A stretch of DNA of 64,000 nt from Streptomyces sp. NBC_01231. Its GTDB lineage: Bacteria > Actinomycetota > Actinomycetes > Streptomycetales > Streptomycetaceae. Shown piece after piece: positions 1 to 8,841 of the stretch. The position numbers and the translations under genes are program-made. Where the stretch lies: contig CP108521.1 of assembly GCA_035999765.1 (NCBI GenBank), positions 3,534,001-3,598,000 of the forward strand, in the 5' to 3' direction. The notes under the pieces were generated by a model. It did not search any database and was not told the origin of the DNA. It saw nothing but the letters and a program-made list of their open reading frames with translations. The first letter of the stretch is position 1. Each line of letters starts with the position of its first letter.

Positions 1-8
1 CGTCGGAA

Positions 9-1361
9 TCAGCTGAGCGTGAGGGTGAGGACGCCGGAGTACGAGCCCGGAGGCGTGAACGCCGGTACGTTCAGGGAGAGTCCGGCGTCCACGGTGAACT
101 CACCGCCGGTGCGCGTGCCGTCCGGGGCCGACGCGAGGGTCGCCCCCGAGGTGCCCACCGTGCCCGCCGAACCCGCCTTGCAGGTGCTGGGGCTGCCGGC
201 CTTGGTCGCGCAGGCCGGGGTCCAGCTCAGCTTCCCGGCGTCGATCTTGGCGCCGGGATCGGTGAGGTTGGCGCCGGTACCGGTGAAGTCGGTGACCTTG
301 CCGGTCAGGGACCAGCCCGCGGGTCCGCCCCGGAAGTCCTTGACGGTCACCGTGTTGAGGTCACCGGTCGACGCCCCGCCCTTGCCGAAGTCGACCGCCG
401 ACAGCGAGACGGCGTCCCCGGCCTGGGACATGGACAGCGTCCCCGCCTTCACGGTCGTCGTCAGCTTCTGGCTGCCGGCGGGTACGGGCGGTGTGGTGCC
501 GTTGACGACGTAGGCCGCGGGCCCGGCGCCCTTGTCCGCGTTCCAGGAGGCGCCCTCGTACGCCACGATCCCGGTCGTCGTCTTGTCGTTGACCACCAGC
601 GAGCCGCTGAAGGCGCCCTGGGCGCCCGCGGTCACGGTCGCGGTGTCCTGGGTCTGCTTGTCCCCGGAGCGTCCGGCCAGTGTGACGGTCGCGCCCGCCG
701 TGAAGCCGGTGCCGTTGACGGTGACACCGTCACCGGCGTTCCCGGAGGCCGAACCCAGCGTGATGGCACGCTGGTTGACCGGGGTCGAGTCCGTCGCGGT
801 GACGGTCTCGGAGACCGGCGCGGGCGGAGTGATCACCGTGCACGGGGTGTCCAGCTCCAGGATGTAGCTGGTGTGGATGTTGTAGTCGCCCGGCGAGAGC
901 GTGATCGCGCCGGCCTTGGTGACCTTGAAGGTGCCCGTCATGGAGAACGACGGGAAGGGGGCCTTGCCGGGCACCGGGTCGTTCTTCTTCGGCCCCGCGA
1001 CCGTCACGTCCCCGGTCTGCGCGCCACCGAGGGTGACCTTGCCGGTCGGGGTCATGATGTCGGCCGGCAGGTCGAGCTCGGTGGGGTTGCCGGCTGCCGC
1101 GGTGACCACCTTGTACGTCACGGTGACCGTGTCGCCGACCTTGGGGCTGGCGTTGTCCACCGAGACGCTCGCGGTGGTGGTGCCGTCGATCGGCGGGATG
1201 CCCGCGATCGCGGGCGGGATGCAGTGCGTGGCAAAGTCCACGTTCGTGCCCGCCGCACCGGCCGGGCAGGCCAGCGCCCCGCTCGCGGTGACCGCGACCG
1301 CGGTCACCGCGAGCAGCGACGCCAAGCGGCGCCGGCGCGGTCTTCGGAGTGTCGGACCCAT
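9..1361 (-). CDS. Secreted Ig/beta-sandwich-rich protein of unknown function
   Basis: 450-residue protein with a twin-Arg-rich N-terminus (RRPRRRR), a hydrophobic segment and a likely signal-peptidase site near residue 36 (AGA-AG). The mature part is rich in Thr, Gly, Val and Asp with repeated beta-strand patterns (VGDTVTVTYKV; GDGVTVNGTGFTAGATVTL), typical of Ig-like or IPT-like beta-sandwich domains. A good ribosome site (AGGAGGGG) sits just before the ATG. It probably acts outside the cell, perhaps on the cell surface. There is no sortase motif or C-terminal membrane anchor. The neighbouring gene also encodes a small secreted protein. I do not recognise a specific family. Confidence 0.75.
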   Translation of the reverse strand: MGPTLRRPRRRRLASLLAVTAVAVTASGALACPAGAAGTNVDFATHCIPPAIAGIPPIDGTTTASVSVDNASPKVGDTVTVTYKVVTAAAGNPTELDLPADIMTPTGKVTLGGAQTGDVTVAGPKKNDPVPGKAPFPSFSMTGTFKVTKAGAITLSPGDYNIHTSYILELDTPCTVITPPAPVSETVTATDSTPVNQRAITLGSASGNAGDGVTVNGTGFTAGATVTLAGRSGDKQTQDTATVTAGAQGAFSGSLVVNDKTTTGIVAYEGASWNADKGAGPAAYVVNGTTPPVPAGSQKLTTTVKAGTLSMSQAGDAVSLSAVDFGKGGASTGDLNTVTVKDFRGGPAGWSLTGKVTDFTGTGANLTDPGAKIDAGKLSWTPACATKAGSPSTCKAGSAGTVGTSGATLASAPDGTRTGGEFTVDAGLSLNVPAFTPPGSYSGVLTLTLS

Positions 1362-1451
1362 GCTTGCCCCCTCCTGAGGGATGCGGGCGCAGCGGCTCGT
1401 CTGCGCCGACAGGGGGCCATTGATGTGGAGGCCGCGTGAGAAGTCAATGCA

Positions 1452-1493
1452 GATGCCGCAGAAACCTGACGGACTATCAGTTTCTGCGGCATC
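1452..1493 (-). terminator. 14-bp perfect stem-loop between the two secreted-protein genes
   Basis: GATGCCGCAGAAAC at 1452-1465 is the exact reverse complement of 1480-1493, with a 14-base loop. It lies about 70 bases beyond the stop codon of the 1566-2042 gene, on the side expected for a terminator. There is no clear U-run, which is common for Streptomyces terminators. Confidence 0.6.
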
Positions 1494-1565
1494 CGGAACA
1501 GATCACTCAGTCGATCACTCGGCCGGACACGCGGCGGACATGCGGCCGGCCGCCCTTCCGGACAC

Positions 1566-2042
1566 TCAGTCGAACACGAACGGGCCCGGTGACTGCTTGG
1601 CGCCGGCCGTACAGGTGACGGAGATCCCGAAGATGGTCATCTGCAGCGAGCCGCCGTAGAACTCCAGGGTGTCGCCGGAGGCCACGGTGCCGCTGAGCGG
1701 ACCGACGGTGACCGGGCTCTGGGCGGCCATGGCCGGGTTCTTCTTCCCGCTGAAGACGGTGGTGCCGCCACTCGCCTTCACCATGGTGAGCTTGGACGTG
1801 ATGGAGTCCGCCGCCAGTGCGAGCGGTGTCTTGATGGCGGTGGACGAGAGGGTGATGGTGGCCGAGGTGCCGTTCTGCGTCGCGGTCAGCGTGGCCGCCC
1901 CGCCGCCGAACAGTCCGCAACTGGCGTTGATGGTCGCCGTCGTCGGGGTGACGGCGGCCGCGGTGGGCGCGAACGCGAGACCGGTGACCGCGAGGGCCCC
2001 GATCATGACTGCCGCACCCGTGGTTGTGCGCTTGCCTCTCAT
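1566..2042 (-). CDS. Small secreted protein, unknown function
   Basis: 158 residues with a clear Sec signal peptide (MRGKR followed by a hydrophobic core ending FAPTAAAV). The mature domain of about 125 residues is Thr/Ala/Ser rich and beta-strand like, with two cysteines (near ASCGLFG and SVTCTAG) that could form one disulfide. The gene is preceded by GGAAGGGAGC, a fair ribosome site. It ends close to a strong stem-loop and lies next to another secreted protein on the same strand. I know no function; it resembles small secreted beta-proteins common in Streptomyces. Confidence 0.75.
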   Translation of the reverse strand: MRGKRTTTGAAVMIGALAVTGLAFAPTAAAVTPTTATINASCGLFGGGAATLTATQNGTSATITLSSTAIKTPLALAADSITSKLTMVKASGGTTVFSGKKNPAMAAQSPVTVGPLSGTVASGDTLEFYGGSLQMTIFGISVTCTAGAKQSPGPFVFD

Positions 2043-2323
2043 GGGGATGAGCTCCCTTCCTGTCGTCTGGGAGTGCGCGTTGACGGCCGTCGGCCTGGCA
2101 GGTGGGTGCGGTCAGCTGCGCGGCTTAATCTGATGGACCGTCAGGGGATACCTTCATTGATGCGCGGGGGGCAAGCGCTTGCAAGGCTGATTTCCGGCCT
2201 ACTCGCTCAGCCCGTCCGGTGTTCGGGGCGGGGCAGTTCAGGGCCGAAGGGGGGCCAGGGGCACGCGGCCCCTGGCGGGGGTGAAGGGGCGGGCAGGGCG
2301 GTGGGGGCGGGGCCTCCAGGACC
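2043..2323. other. Intergenic region, promoter side of the secreted-protein gene
   Basis: This 281-base stretch has no convincing gene. It holds the upstream region of the 1566-2042 gene and, at 2254-2276, a G+C-rich hairpin that probably ends the phoH operon coming from the right. Confidence 0.5.
2254..2276 (-). terminator. Hairpin after the phoH-ybeY operon
   Basis: GCCAGGGGC at 2254-2262 and GCCCCTGGC at 2268-2276 form a perfect 9-bp stem with a 5-base loop. It sits about 50 bases beyond the last stop codon of the minus-strand operon that starts at phoH. Confidence 0.5.
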
Positions 2324-2674
2324 TCAGCCCGCCGGGACCGTCAGCCGCACGGCGCCGTCGGGCCCCGCCACCAGGACCGGCGTCTGGGCGCCACCGAGGT
2401 CCCGCACCGCCGCGAGGTCCTCCGCGGAGGCCCGCTCCGCCTCCGTCACGACCGCCGCCGCCTCCAGCGACGTCGCCCCGGACGCCACCGCCATCGCCAC
2501 GGCCGTCTGCAGCGCACTCAGCTTCAGCGAGTCCAGGGCCACGGTGCCGGCCACATACGTACGGCCCGTCTCGTCCCGCACGGCCGCCCCCTCGGGCACG
2601 CCGTTGCGGACCCGCGCCGAACGGGCCAGGGTGACGATCTTGCGGTCCTCGGGGTCAAGCGCGCTGTCAGTCAT
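2324..2674 (-). CDS. Cytidine deaminase-like protein without the catalytic motifs
   Basis: 116 residues. The pattern of a short CDA-like fold is visible (SALQTAVAMAVASGA), and Streptomyces homologues at this locus are usually called cytidine deaminase. The zinc-binding HAE and PCxxC motifs of active deaminases are absent: the place expected for HAE reads TEAERAS, and there is no cysteine in the protein. It is therefore unlikely to be a deaminase in the usual sense. It follows the YjbR-like gene by 45 bases and ends the phoH operon. Confidence 0.7.
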   Translation of the reverse strand: MTDSALDPEDRKIVTLARSARVRNGVPEGAAVRDETGRTYVAGTVALDSLKLSALQTAVAMAVASGATSLEAAAVVTEAERASAEDLAAVRDLGGAQTPVLVAGPDGAVRLTVPAG

Positions 2675-2719
2675 GAGGTGAGCATACGAAGAACGCCGAG
2701 GCCGTCGGCGGACCAGGGT

Positions 2720-3079
2720 TCACGCACGGTCGAGCCGAAGCCGCTCCGCGCGCGGCAACCCCGCCACCACCAGGTCGTACGAGTCCTCGACCAGCTCCCG
2801 CACCAGCCCGTCCGGTAGGTCACCGTCCACCGTCACCGTGTTCCAGTGACGCTTGTTCATGTGCCAGCCGGGGACGATCAGTCCCGGGTGTTCGCCACGC
2901 AGCCGGATCGCGTCCTCCGGGTCGCACTTGAGGTTGACCGTGAGGGGACGGGCGTCCAGCGTGGTCAGGGCGAAGAGCTTGCCCAGCACCTTGAAGACCG
3001 AGACCTCCGGCCGGAACGGGAAGTCCTCCACCGCCTCGTTGAAGGACAGACAGAAGGCGCGCAGCTCCTGGGGTGTCAC
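2720..3079 (-). CDS. MmcQ/YjbR family protein
   Basis: 119 residues, full length for the MmcQ/YjbR family (CyaY-like double-wing DNA-binding fold, DUF419). Typical features are FNEAVEDFPF near residue 13, a KVLGKLFAL strand, the VNLKCDPEDA segment and the HMNKRHWNTV stretch around residue 75. The biochemical role is not established; DNA binding is suggested by fold only. Its ATG overlaps the stop of the upstream CNNM gene by four bases, so the two are almost certainly co-translated. Confidence 0.85.
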   Translation of the reverse strand: MTPQELRAFCLSFNEAVEDFPFRPEVSVFKVLGKLFALTTLDARPLTVNLKCDPEDAIRLRGEHPGLIVPGWHMNKRHWNTVTVDGDLPDGLVRELVEDSYDLVVAGLPRAERLRLDRA

Positions 3080-4386
3080 TCCGGCTTCTTCTCCTCGTCC
3101 TCCGGCGGCCCCGCCGGGTCCACCGGCTCCACCAGCACCGTCACGATCTTGTTCCGGCGGCCCGCCGAGGCCTCCGCGGTCAGCCTCAGTTCCCGGCCGT
3201 CCGGAAGCCCGACGACCGACGACGCCCCGGCGATGGGCACACGGCCCAGGGCCTTCGCGAGCAGGCCGCCGACCGTCTCCACGTCCTCGTCGTCGTACTC
3301 CTCCAGCCCGTACAGCTCGCCGAGGTCGGTGATGTCGAGGCGGGCGGTGACCCGGTGGCGGTCGTCGCCGAGGTCCTCGACGGGCGGGAGTTCGCGGTCG
3401 TACTCGTCGGTGATCTCCCCGACGATCTCCTCGAGGATGTCCTCGATGGTGACGATGCCGGCGGTGCCGCCGTACTCGTCGATGACCACGGCCACGTGGT
3501 TGCGGTCCTGCTGCATCTCGCGCAGCAGGTCACCGGCGTTCTTGGTGTCGGGGACGAAGGCCGCCGGGCGCATCGCCGTCGACACCAGCTCGCTCTCCGC
3601 GTCCCGGCTGATGTGCGTCTTGCGGGCCAGGTCCTTCACGTACACGATCCCGACGATGTCGTCCTCGTTCTCGCCGGTGACCGGAACCCGCGAGAAGCCC
3701 GACCGCAACGCCAGAGTCAGCGCCTGACGGATCGTCTTGTACCGCTCGATGACGACCAGGTCGGTCCTCGGGACCATGACCTCCCGTACGAGCGTGTCGC
3801 CCAGCTCGAAGACCGAGTGCACCATGCGGCGCTCCTCGTCCTCGATCAGCGACTCCTTCTCCGCGAGATCGACCAGTGCGCGCAGCTCCGCCTCGGAGGC
3901 GAAGGGGCCGCGACGGAAGCCCTTGCCGGGGGTGAGCGCGTTGCCGATGAGGATGAGGAGGGACGGGATCGGGCCCATGATCCGCGCCAGCGGCAGCAGG
4001 ATGTACGCCGCCGCCGTCGCCGTGTTCAGCGGGTGCTGGCGGCCGATGGTGCGCGGGGAGACACCGACGGCGACGTACGACACGAGGACCATCACCCCGA
4101 TCGCGACCAGGAGCGCCTCGGTGGTGCCGTCGAACTCCCGCAGACAGGCGTAGGTGACGAGCGCGGCGGCCGCCATCTCGCAGGCGACGCGCACCAGCAG
4201 CGCCACGTTGAGATAGCGGGTCGGGTCGGCGGCGATCTGGGCGAGCTTGGCGCTGCCGCGACGGCCGGTCCGTACGGCCTCCTCGGCGCGGAAGCTGGAG
4301 ACGCGCGCGAGGCCCGCCTCCGCACAGGCGGCGAGCCACGCGACGACGACCAGGGCGATGGCGCCGGAGACGAGGGCGGGGCTCAT
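3076..4386 (-). CDS. CNNM/CorC-type membrane protein (DUF21-CBS-CorC_HlyC)
   Basis: 436 residues. An N-terminal DUF21 membrane domain (about 1-190; first helix [16 protein letters not shown]) is followed by a CBS pair (about 205-330, starting at [13 protein letters not shown]) and a C-terminal CorC_HlyC transporter-associated domain (about 345-425). Members are annotated as hemolysin or magnesium/cobalt efflux proteins, and the bacterial homologues CorC/YhdP act in Mg2+ export. The start was chosen at the ATG at 4386, which overlaps the ybeY stop (ATGA) and precedes the first membrane helix; a longer reading frame upstream is only a shadow of ybeY. Confidence 0.9.
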   Translation of the reverse strand: MSPALVSGAIALVVVAWLAACAEAGLARVSSFRAEEAVRTGRRGSAKLAQIAADPTRYLNVALLVRVACEMAAAALVTYACLREFDGTTEALLVAIGVMVLVSYVAVGVSPRTIGRQHPLNTATAAAYILLPLARIMGPIPSLLILIGNALTPGKGFRRGPFASEAELRALVDLAEKESLIEDEERRMVHSVFELGDTLVREVMVPRTDLVVIERYKTIRQALTLALRSGFSRVPVTGENEDDIVGIVYVKDLARKTHISRDAESELVSTAMRPAAFVPDTKNAGDLLREMQQDRNHVAVVIDEYGGTAGIVTIEDILEEIVGEITDEYDRELPPVEDLGDDRHRVTARLDITDLGELYGLEEYDDEDVETVGGLLAKALGRVPIAGASSVVGLPDGRELRLTAEASAGRRNKIVTVLVEPVDPAGPPEDEEKKPE

Positions 4387-4880
4387 GAGACGGTCGGGGC
4401 GGGGGACGGGCCGGTCAGGCCCTTCTCCGCGCGCCAGCCGTCCACGATGGCCGCCTGGAGGCCGAACATCTCGGCCTTCTCGTCGGGCTCCTCGTGGTCG
4501 TAGCCCAGCAGGTGCAGCACGCCGTGGACGGTGAGCAGCTGGAGCTCCTCGTCCATGGAGTGCTGCGTCTCGGCTTCCTCGCCCTGCTTCTTGGCGACCT
4601 CGGGGCACAGCACGATGTCGCCGAGGAGTCCCTGCGGGGGCTCGGCGTCGTCCTTCGACGGCGGACGCAGTTCGTCCATCGGGAAGGACATGACGTCGGT
4701 CGGCCCCGGCAGGTCCATCCACTGGATGTGCAACTGCTCCATGGCGTCCTCGTCCACGACGATCACCGAGAGCTCGGAGAGCGGGTGGATGCGCATCCGT
4801 GCGAGCGCGTAGCGGGCGATGTCGAGGATCGCCTGCTCGTCGACCTCGGTTCCGGACTCGTTGTTGACGTCGATCGACAT
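4383..4880 (-). CDS. ybeY: Endoribonuclease YbeY
   Basis: 165 residues. The zinc-binding signature [11 protein letters not shown] (H-x3-H-x5-H) lies near residue 120, as in all UPF0054/YbeY proteins. YbeY acts in the cytoplasm in 16S rRNA 3'-end maturation and ribosome quality control. It follows phoH by 11 bases, and the phoH-ybeY pairing is a widely conserved arrangement, which supports both calls. An acidic stretch and a short extra C-terminal tail (PSPAPTVS) are the only departures from the family. Confidence 0.95.
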   Translation of the reverse strand: MSIDVNNESGTEVDEQAILDIARYALARMRIHPLSELSVIVVDEDAMEQLHIQWMDLPGPTDVMSFPMDELRPPSKDDAEPPQGLLGDIVLCPEVAKKQGEEAETQHSMDEELQLLTVHGVLHLLGYDHEEPDEKAEMFGLQAAIVDGWRAEKGLTGPSPAPTVS

Positions 4881-4892
4881 GGTCGCGCTGGT

Positions 4893-5951
4893 CTACTTCC
4901 GCTTGTTACGGGCGCCCTTGTGGGTGCCGTTCTCCGTACCGTTCTCGCTGTCGTACTTCTCGTACGCGTCGACGATACGGCCGACCAGCTTGTGCCGTAC
5001 GACGTCCTGGGACGTGAGCCGCGAGAAGTGCACGTCGTCGAGGCCTTCGAGGATGTCCTGAACCTGCCGCAGCCCGGACTTCGTGCCGCTCGGCAGGTCC
5101 ACCTGGGTCACGTCACCCGTGATCACGATCTTCGAGTCGAAGCCGAGACGGGTGAGGAACATCTTCATCTGTTCGGGGCTGGTGTTCTGCGCCTCGTCCA
5201 GAATGATAAAAGCATCATTAAGGGTGCGGCCCCTCATATAAGCCAGCGGCGCGACCTCGATCGTCCCCGCCGCCATCAGCCGCGGGATCGAGTCGGGGTC
5301 CAGCATGTCGTGCAGCGCGTCGTACAGCGGGCGCAGATACGGGTCGATCTTCTCGTAGAGCGTGCCCGGGAGGAAGCCGAGCCGCTCTCCCGCCTCCACC
5401 GCGGGGCGGGTCAGGATGATGCGGTTGACCTGCTTGGACTGCAGGGCCTGCACCGCCTTGGCCATGGCGAGGTAGGTCTTGCCGGTGCCGGCGGGGCCGA
5501 TGCCGAAGACGATCGTGTGCTTGTCGATCGCGTCGACGTACCGCTTCTGGTTGAGGGTCTTGGGGCGGATCGTGCGGCCGCGCGAGGAGAGGATGTTCTG
5601 CGTGAGCACCTCGGCCGGTGTTTCCTGGCCGTCGCTCTCGCCGTTCTCACTGGCTCTGAGCATGGCGATCGAGCGTTCCACTGCGTCCTCCGTCATCGGC
5701 TGTCCGGTGCGGAGCACCAGCATCATCTCGTCGAACAGGCGCTGGATGAGCGCGACTTCGGCGGCCTCGCCGACCGCGCTGATCTCGTTGCCCCGGACAT
5801 GGATGTCGGCGGCCGGGAAGGCCTTCTCGATCACGCGCAGCAGGGAGTCGCCTGAGCCCAGCACGGTCACCATGGGGTGCTGGGCGGGGACGGTGAACTG
5901 CGCTTTGGCCTGCCCCTGCGCGGGTGTGTGAGCTGTGGGTGTCTGAGTCAT
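4893..5951 (-). CDS. PhoH-like ATPase
   Basis: 352 residues. The Walker A motif [10 protein letters not shown] is at 150-159 and a Walker B-like [16 protein letters not shown] near 250, diagnostic for PhoH. The N-terminal part (30-130) carries the KH-like region found in PhoH1 proteins. PhoH is a cytoplasmic ATPase linked to RNA metabolism and often coupled with YbeY, as here. It opens a five-gene minus-strand operon (phoH, ybeY, CNNM, YjbR-like, CDA-like). Confidence 0.92.
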   Translation of the reverse strand: MTQTPTAHTPAQGQAKAQFTVPAQHPMVTVLGSGDSLLRVIEKAFPAADIHVRGNEISAVGEAAEVALIQRLFDEMMLVLRTGQPMTEDAVERSIAMLRASENGESDGQETPAEVLTQNILSSRGRTIRPKTLNQKRYVDAIDKHTIVFGIGPAGTGKTYLAMAKAVQALQSKQVNRIILTRPAVEAGERLGFLPGTLYEKIDPYLRPLYDALHDMLDPDSIPRLMAAGTIEVAPLAYMRGRTLNDAFIILDEAQNTSPEQMKMFLTRLGFDSKIVITGDVTQVDLPSGTKSGLRQVQDILEGLDDVHFSRLTSQDVVRHKLVGRIVDAYEKYDSENGTENGTHKGARNKRK

Positions 5952-6102
5952 GGGCCGGCGCTGTAGGCCTGCGGTTCCTCCTCGTCACGGCCGCGTAGCT
6001 GAGAGCGGCCTCGCGCTACCAAGGGTACGACGGTGCACTGACAACGCCGTAGGGCTTTTCGCTGCCTGTGCCGGGAGTCCGGGGCGTCGGCCCCGAGGAC
6101 GC

Positions 6103-7224
6103 TCACGTCGACCGGCCGAAGCCGATCGTCGGGACCGCACGCCGCAACGGCCACGGCCGCCCGGCCTCCTCCGGCACCAGCCCCGCCAGGAACCCGTACC
6201 GCCGCAGCGCCACCGGCTCCTGCCCCTCCACCGACTGCACCTTCCGCCACCACGCGCCGATCTCGGACCATCCCGGCGCCGACAACGAGCCGCCGAACTC
6301 CTGCACCGACAACGCTGCCGTCAGACCGCCGAACGCCAGCCGGTCGGCGAGCGGCCACCCCGCCAGCGTGCCGGTGACGAAGCCCGCCACGAAGACGTCC
6401 CCCGCGCCGGTCGGATCGAGTGCCTCCACCGCGATGGCCGGTACCTCCGCCGTCTCCCCCGTGCGTCGGTCCACCGCGTACGCCCCCTCCGCACCGAGGG
6501 TGACGACGGCGAGCGGTACGTGAGCGGTGAGCGCGTGCGCCGCGGCCCGGGGGCAGTCGGTGCCGGTGTACCGCATCGCTTCCTGAGCGTTCGGCAGGAA
6601 CGCCTCGCAGTGTTCGAGATCGGCGAGCCCCGCCAGATCCCACGCCCCGGTGTCGTCCCAGCCGACATCGGCGAAGATCCTGGCGCCCTTGCCCGCGGCC
6701 TGGGCGATCCAGGAAGCGCGGGTGCCCGGCGTGAGGGAGGCGATGGCGGCACGCGCGCGTGGGGGGCAGTCCGGCGCGGGTTCCTCCGGGGGCGGCTCGT
6801 GACCGTGGGAGACCATGGTGCGCTCGCCCTCGTACGCCATGGAGACGGTGACCGGGGAGTGCCAGCCGACGACCGTGCGGGAGGGGGCGAGGTCGATGCC
6901 CTCGCCCCGCTCCAGGGTGTCCCAGCAGTACTCGCCGTAGTGGTCGTCGCCGAACGCGGCCGCCAGCGAGGTGCGCAGGCCGAGCCTCGCCAGCGCGGTC
7001 GCCATGTTCGCCACGCCTCCGGGGCTCGACCCCATGCCGCGGGCCCAGGACTCGGTCCCGCGCACCGGGGCGGAGTCGAGCCCGGTGAAGATGATGTCGA
7101 GGAACACGGGGCCGGTGAGGTAGACGTCCCAGGGCGGGTCGCCCGGCCTGCGCAGGGCGGCCAGCGGGTCGACCCTGGGCTGGTCTCGGTGGTCCTCTCC
7201 GATGGACGCGGTGGACGCGATCAC
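6103..7224 (-). CDS. PfkB/ribokinase-family carbohydrate kinase
   Basis: 373 residues from a GTG at 7224, chosen because GGGAG lies 6 bases upstream; an in-frame start at 7293 is possible but has no such site. The N-terminal PfkB signature region (SSPGGVANMATALARLG) and the C-terminal signature DPTGAGDVFVAGF with the catalytic Asp are both present. It phosphorylates a sugar or nucleoside, but the substrate cannot be read from sequence. It stands alone between phoH and a repeat-rich spacer, so a link to the adjacent glucarate genes is only possible. Confidence 0.85.
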   Translation of the reverse strand: MIASTASIGEDHRDQPRVDPLAALRRPGDPPWDVYLTGPVFLDIIFTGLDSAPVRGTESWARGMGSSPGGVANMATALARLGLRTSLAAAFGDDHYGEYCWDTLERGEGIDLAPSRTVVGWHSPVTVSMAYEGERTMVSHGHEPPPEEPAPDCPPRARAAIASLTPGTRASWIAQAAGKGARIFADVGWDDTGAWDLAGLADLEHCEAFLPNAQEAMRYTGTDCPRAAAHALTAHVPLAVVTLGAEGAYAVDRRTGETAEVPAIAVEALDPTGAGDVFVAGFVTGTLAGWPLADRLAFGGLTAALSVQEFGGSLSAPGWSEIGAWWRKVQSVEGQEPVALRRYGFLAGLVPEEAGRPWPLRRAVPTIGFGRST

Positions 7225-7545
7225 GGTGCGCTCCCTGACGAGGTACGGATCAGGCCAGTCTGCACCACGCCACCGACAACGCGCCGTCGTCACACCGGAG
7301 CCGGGCCGAGCGGCAGGTCGGGGCCGGGCCCGCCGCCCAGGGCCCCTGGACCAGCCCGTCCAACCCGTCCAACCCGTCCACCGTCCACCCCGTCCAGGCC
7401 GACCAGCCCGACCAGCCCGACCAGCTCGACCGCCCGACCGCCCGACCGCCCGACCGCCCGACCGCCCGACGATGCCTGACCCATCGGCCCAGCACCCATC
7501 GGCCCAGCACCCGGCGGCCCAGCACCCGACCCGTCTACGCGCCCC
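7225..7545. repeat. Spacer filled with short tandem repeats
   Basis: About 320 bases without a convincing gene. From about 7340 to 7535 it is a string of short tandem repeats: CCGTCCAAC-type units, then CGACCAGCC x3-4, then GACCGCCC x5, then GGCCCAGCACCC x3. All six frames stay open here only because of the repeats; the predicted peptides are low-complexity. Confidence 0.7.
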
Positions 7546-8841
7546 CTACCAGCGCGGCACAGCCGGCGTGACCCATTCCGGGTCCGCGACCCGCATCGCC
7601 GCCGCGTCGTCGCGCTCGCGCAGCGACCCGTCGTCGTCGAACCACCGGCGGTGCAGGAACGCGAGCTTCTCGCGGTCGAGTTCGACGCCGAGGCCGGGTG
7701 CGTCCGAAACGGTGACCCGGCCGCCCTCGAAGGTCAGCCGTTCGGTGAGGACGTCCTCCGACTGCCAGGGGTAGTGGGAGTCGCAGGCGTGGTGGAGGTT
7801 CGGGACGGTGGACGCCACATGGGTCATGGCGGCCAGCGAGATGCCCAGGTGGGTGTTGGAGTGCATGGACACCCCGACCCCGAACGTGCGGCAGATCGCG
7901 GCCAGTTGCTGCGTGTTGCGCAGCCCGCCCCAGTAGTGGTGGTCGGAGAGCACCACCTGGACGGCGTCCCGGGTGAACGCCTCCTTGATCTCCGCGAAGG
8001 TCGTCACGCACATGTTGGTGGCGAGCGGCACTTCCGTTCGCGCGGCGACCTCGGCCATGGCCGGCGTGCCGAGGGCGGGGTCCTCCAGGTACTCGAGGAC
8101 GTCCTCGAGCTCCTTCGCGACCTTCAGTGAAGTCTCCACGCTCCAGGCCCCGTTGGGGTCCAGACGCAGCGGGTGGCCGGGGAACGCCTCGGCGAGTGCC
8201 CGGACGGCCGCGATCTCCTCGTCCGGCGGGAAGACGCCGCCCTTGAGCTTGAAGGAGGTGAAGCCGTACCGCTCGGTGAACCGCCGGGCCTGCTCGACGA
8301 CCCCGGCCGGATCGACGGCGGCACCCCAGTCGTCCTTCTCGGCGACCACGCCCTCGGGGTGGTCGGCCCACCGGTAGAAGAGGTACGCGCTGTACTCGAC
8401 CGTGTCCCGGAGCTTGCCGCCGAGCAGGGCGTGCACGGGCAGGCCGAGGGACTTGCCGAGGGCGTCGAGGCAGGCGACCTCGAAGCCGGAGACGACGGAC
8501 AGGCGGAGCTTGTCGGCGGTCTGGACGCCCCGCAGTCCGCCGACGTCGACCTGGCCGGTGACGCGGGCCCCGTCCACGGCCACCTCGTCGGCGACGACGA
8601 ACAGGCCGCCCAGATCGCTGACCTGACGCCCGATCAGCTTGGTGGCGAACGGCCGCGCCAGCTCCAGGTACTTCGTGTCGCCGTAGGTCTCGCCGACACC
8701 GGTGACCCCGTCCGCCGTCACGACCTCCACGATCAGCCGGGGGGTGTACGGCTGGTGCACGCCCTGGGTGTTCAGCAGCGGCGGATCGGCGACCAGGATC
8801 GGCGTCAGCCGTACCTCGGTGATGGTGAGGTCGCGGGTCAC
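7546..8841 (-). CDS. Glucarate dehydratase (enolase superfamily)
   Basis: 431 residues, the usual length of glucarate dehydratase. The start is the GTG at 8841, overlapping the upstream kdgD-like stop by four bases. Enolase-superfamily features are seen in order: the N-terminal capping domain, the KxK base motif (FKLKGG, near residue 205), a metal-ligand strand (LDPNGAW, near 235), and the C-terminal SMHSNTHLG histidine segment. The reaction is dehydration of D-glucarate to 5-dehydro-4-deoxy-D-glucarate, the substrate of the neighbouring enzyme. Control is most likely by the divergent IclR protein. Confidence 0.9.
   Translation of the reverse strand: MTRDLTITEVRLTPILVADPPLLNTQGVHQPYTPRLIVEVVTADGVTGVGETYGDTKYLELARPFATKLIGRQVSDLGGLFVVADEVAVDGARVTGQVDVGGLRGVQTADKLRLSVVSGFEVACLDALGKSLGLPVHALLGGKLRDTVEYSAYLFYRWADHPEGVVAEKDDWGAAVDPAGVVEQARRFTERYGFTSFKLKGGVFPPDEEIAAVRALAEAFPGHPLRLDPNGAWSVETSLKVAKELEDVLEYLEDPALGTPAMAEVAARTEVPLATNMCVTTFAEIKEAFTRDAVQVVLSDHHYWGGLRNTQQLAAICRTFGVGVSMHSNTHLGISLAAMTHVASTVPNLHHACDSHYPWQSEDVLTERLTFEGGRVTVSDAPGLGVELDREKLAFLHRRWFDDDGSLRERDDAAAMRVADPEWVTPAVPRW

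Noticed and set aside
7250..7525. Open frames in the 7.3-7.5 kb spacer
   Set aside because: They exist only because of tandem repeats; peptides are low-complexity and have no start signals.
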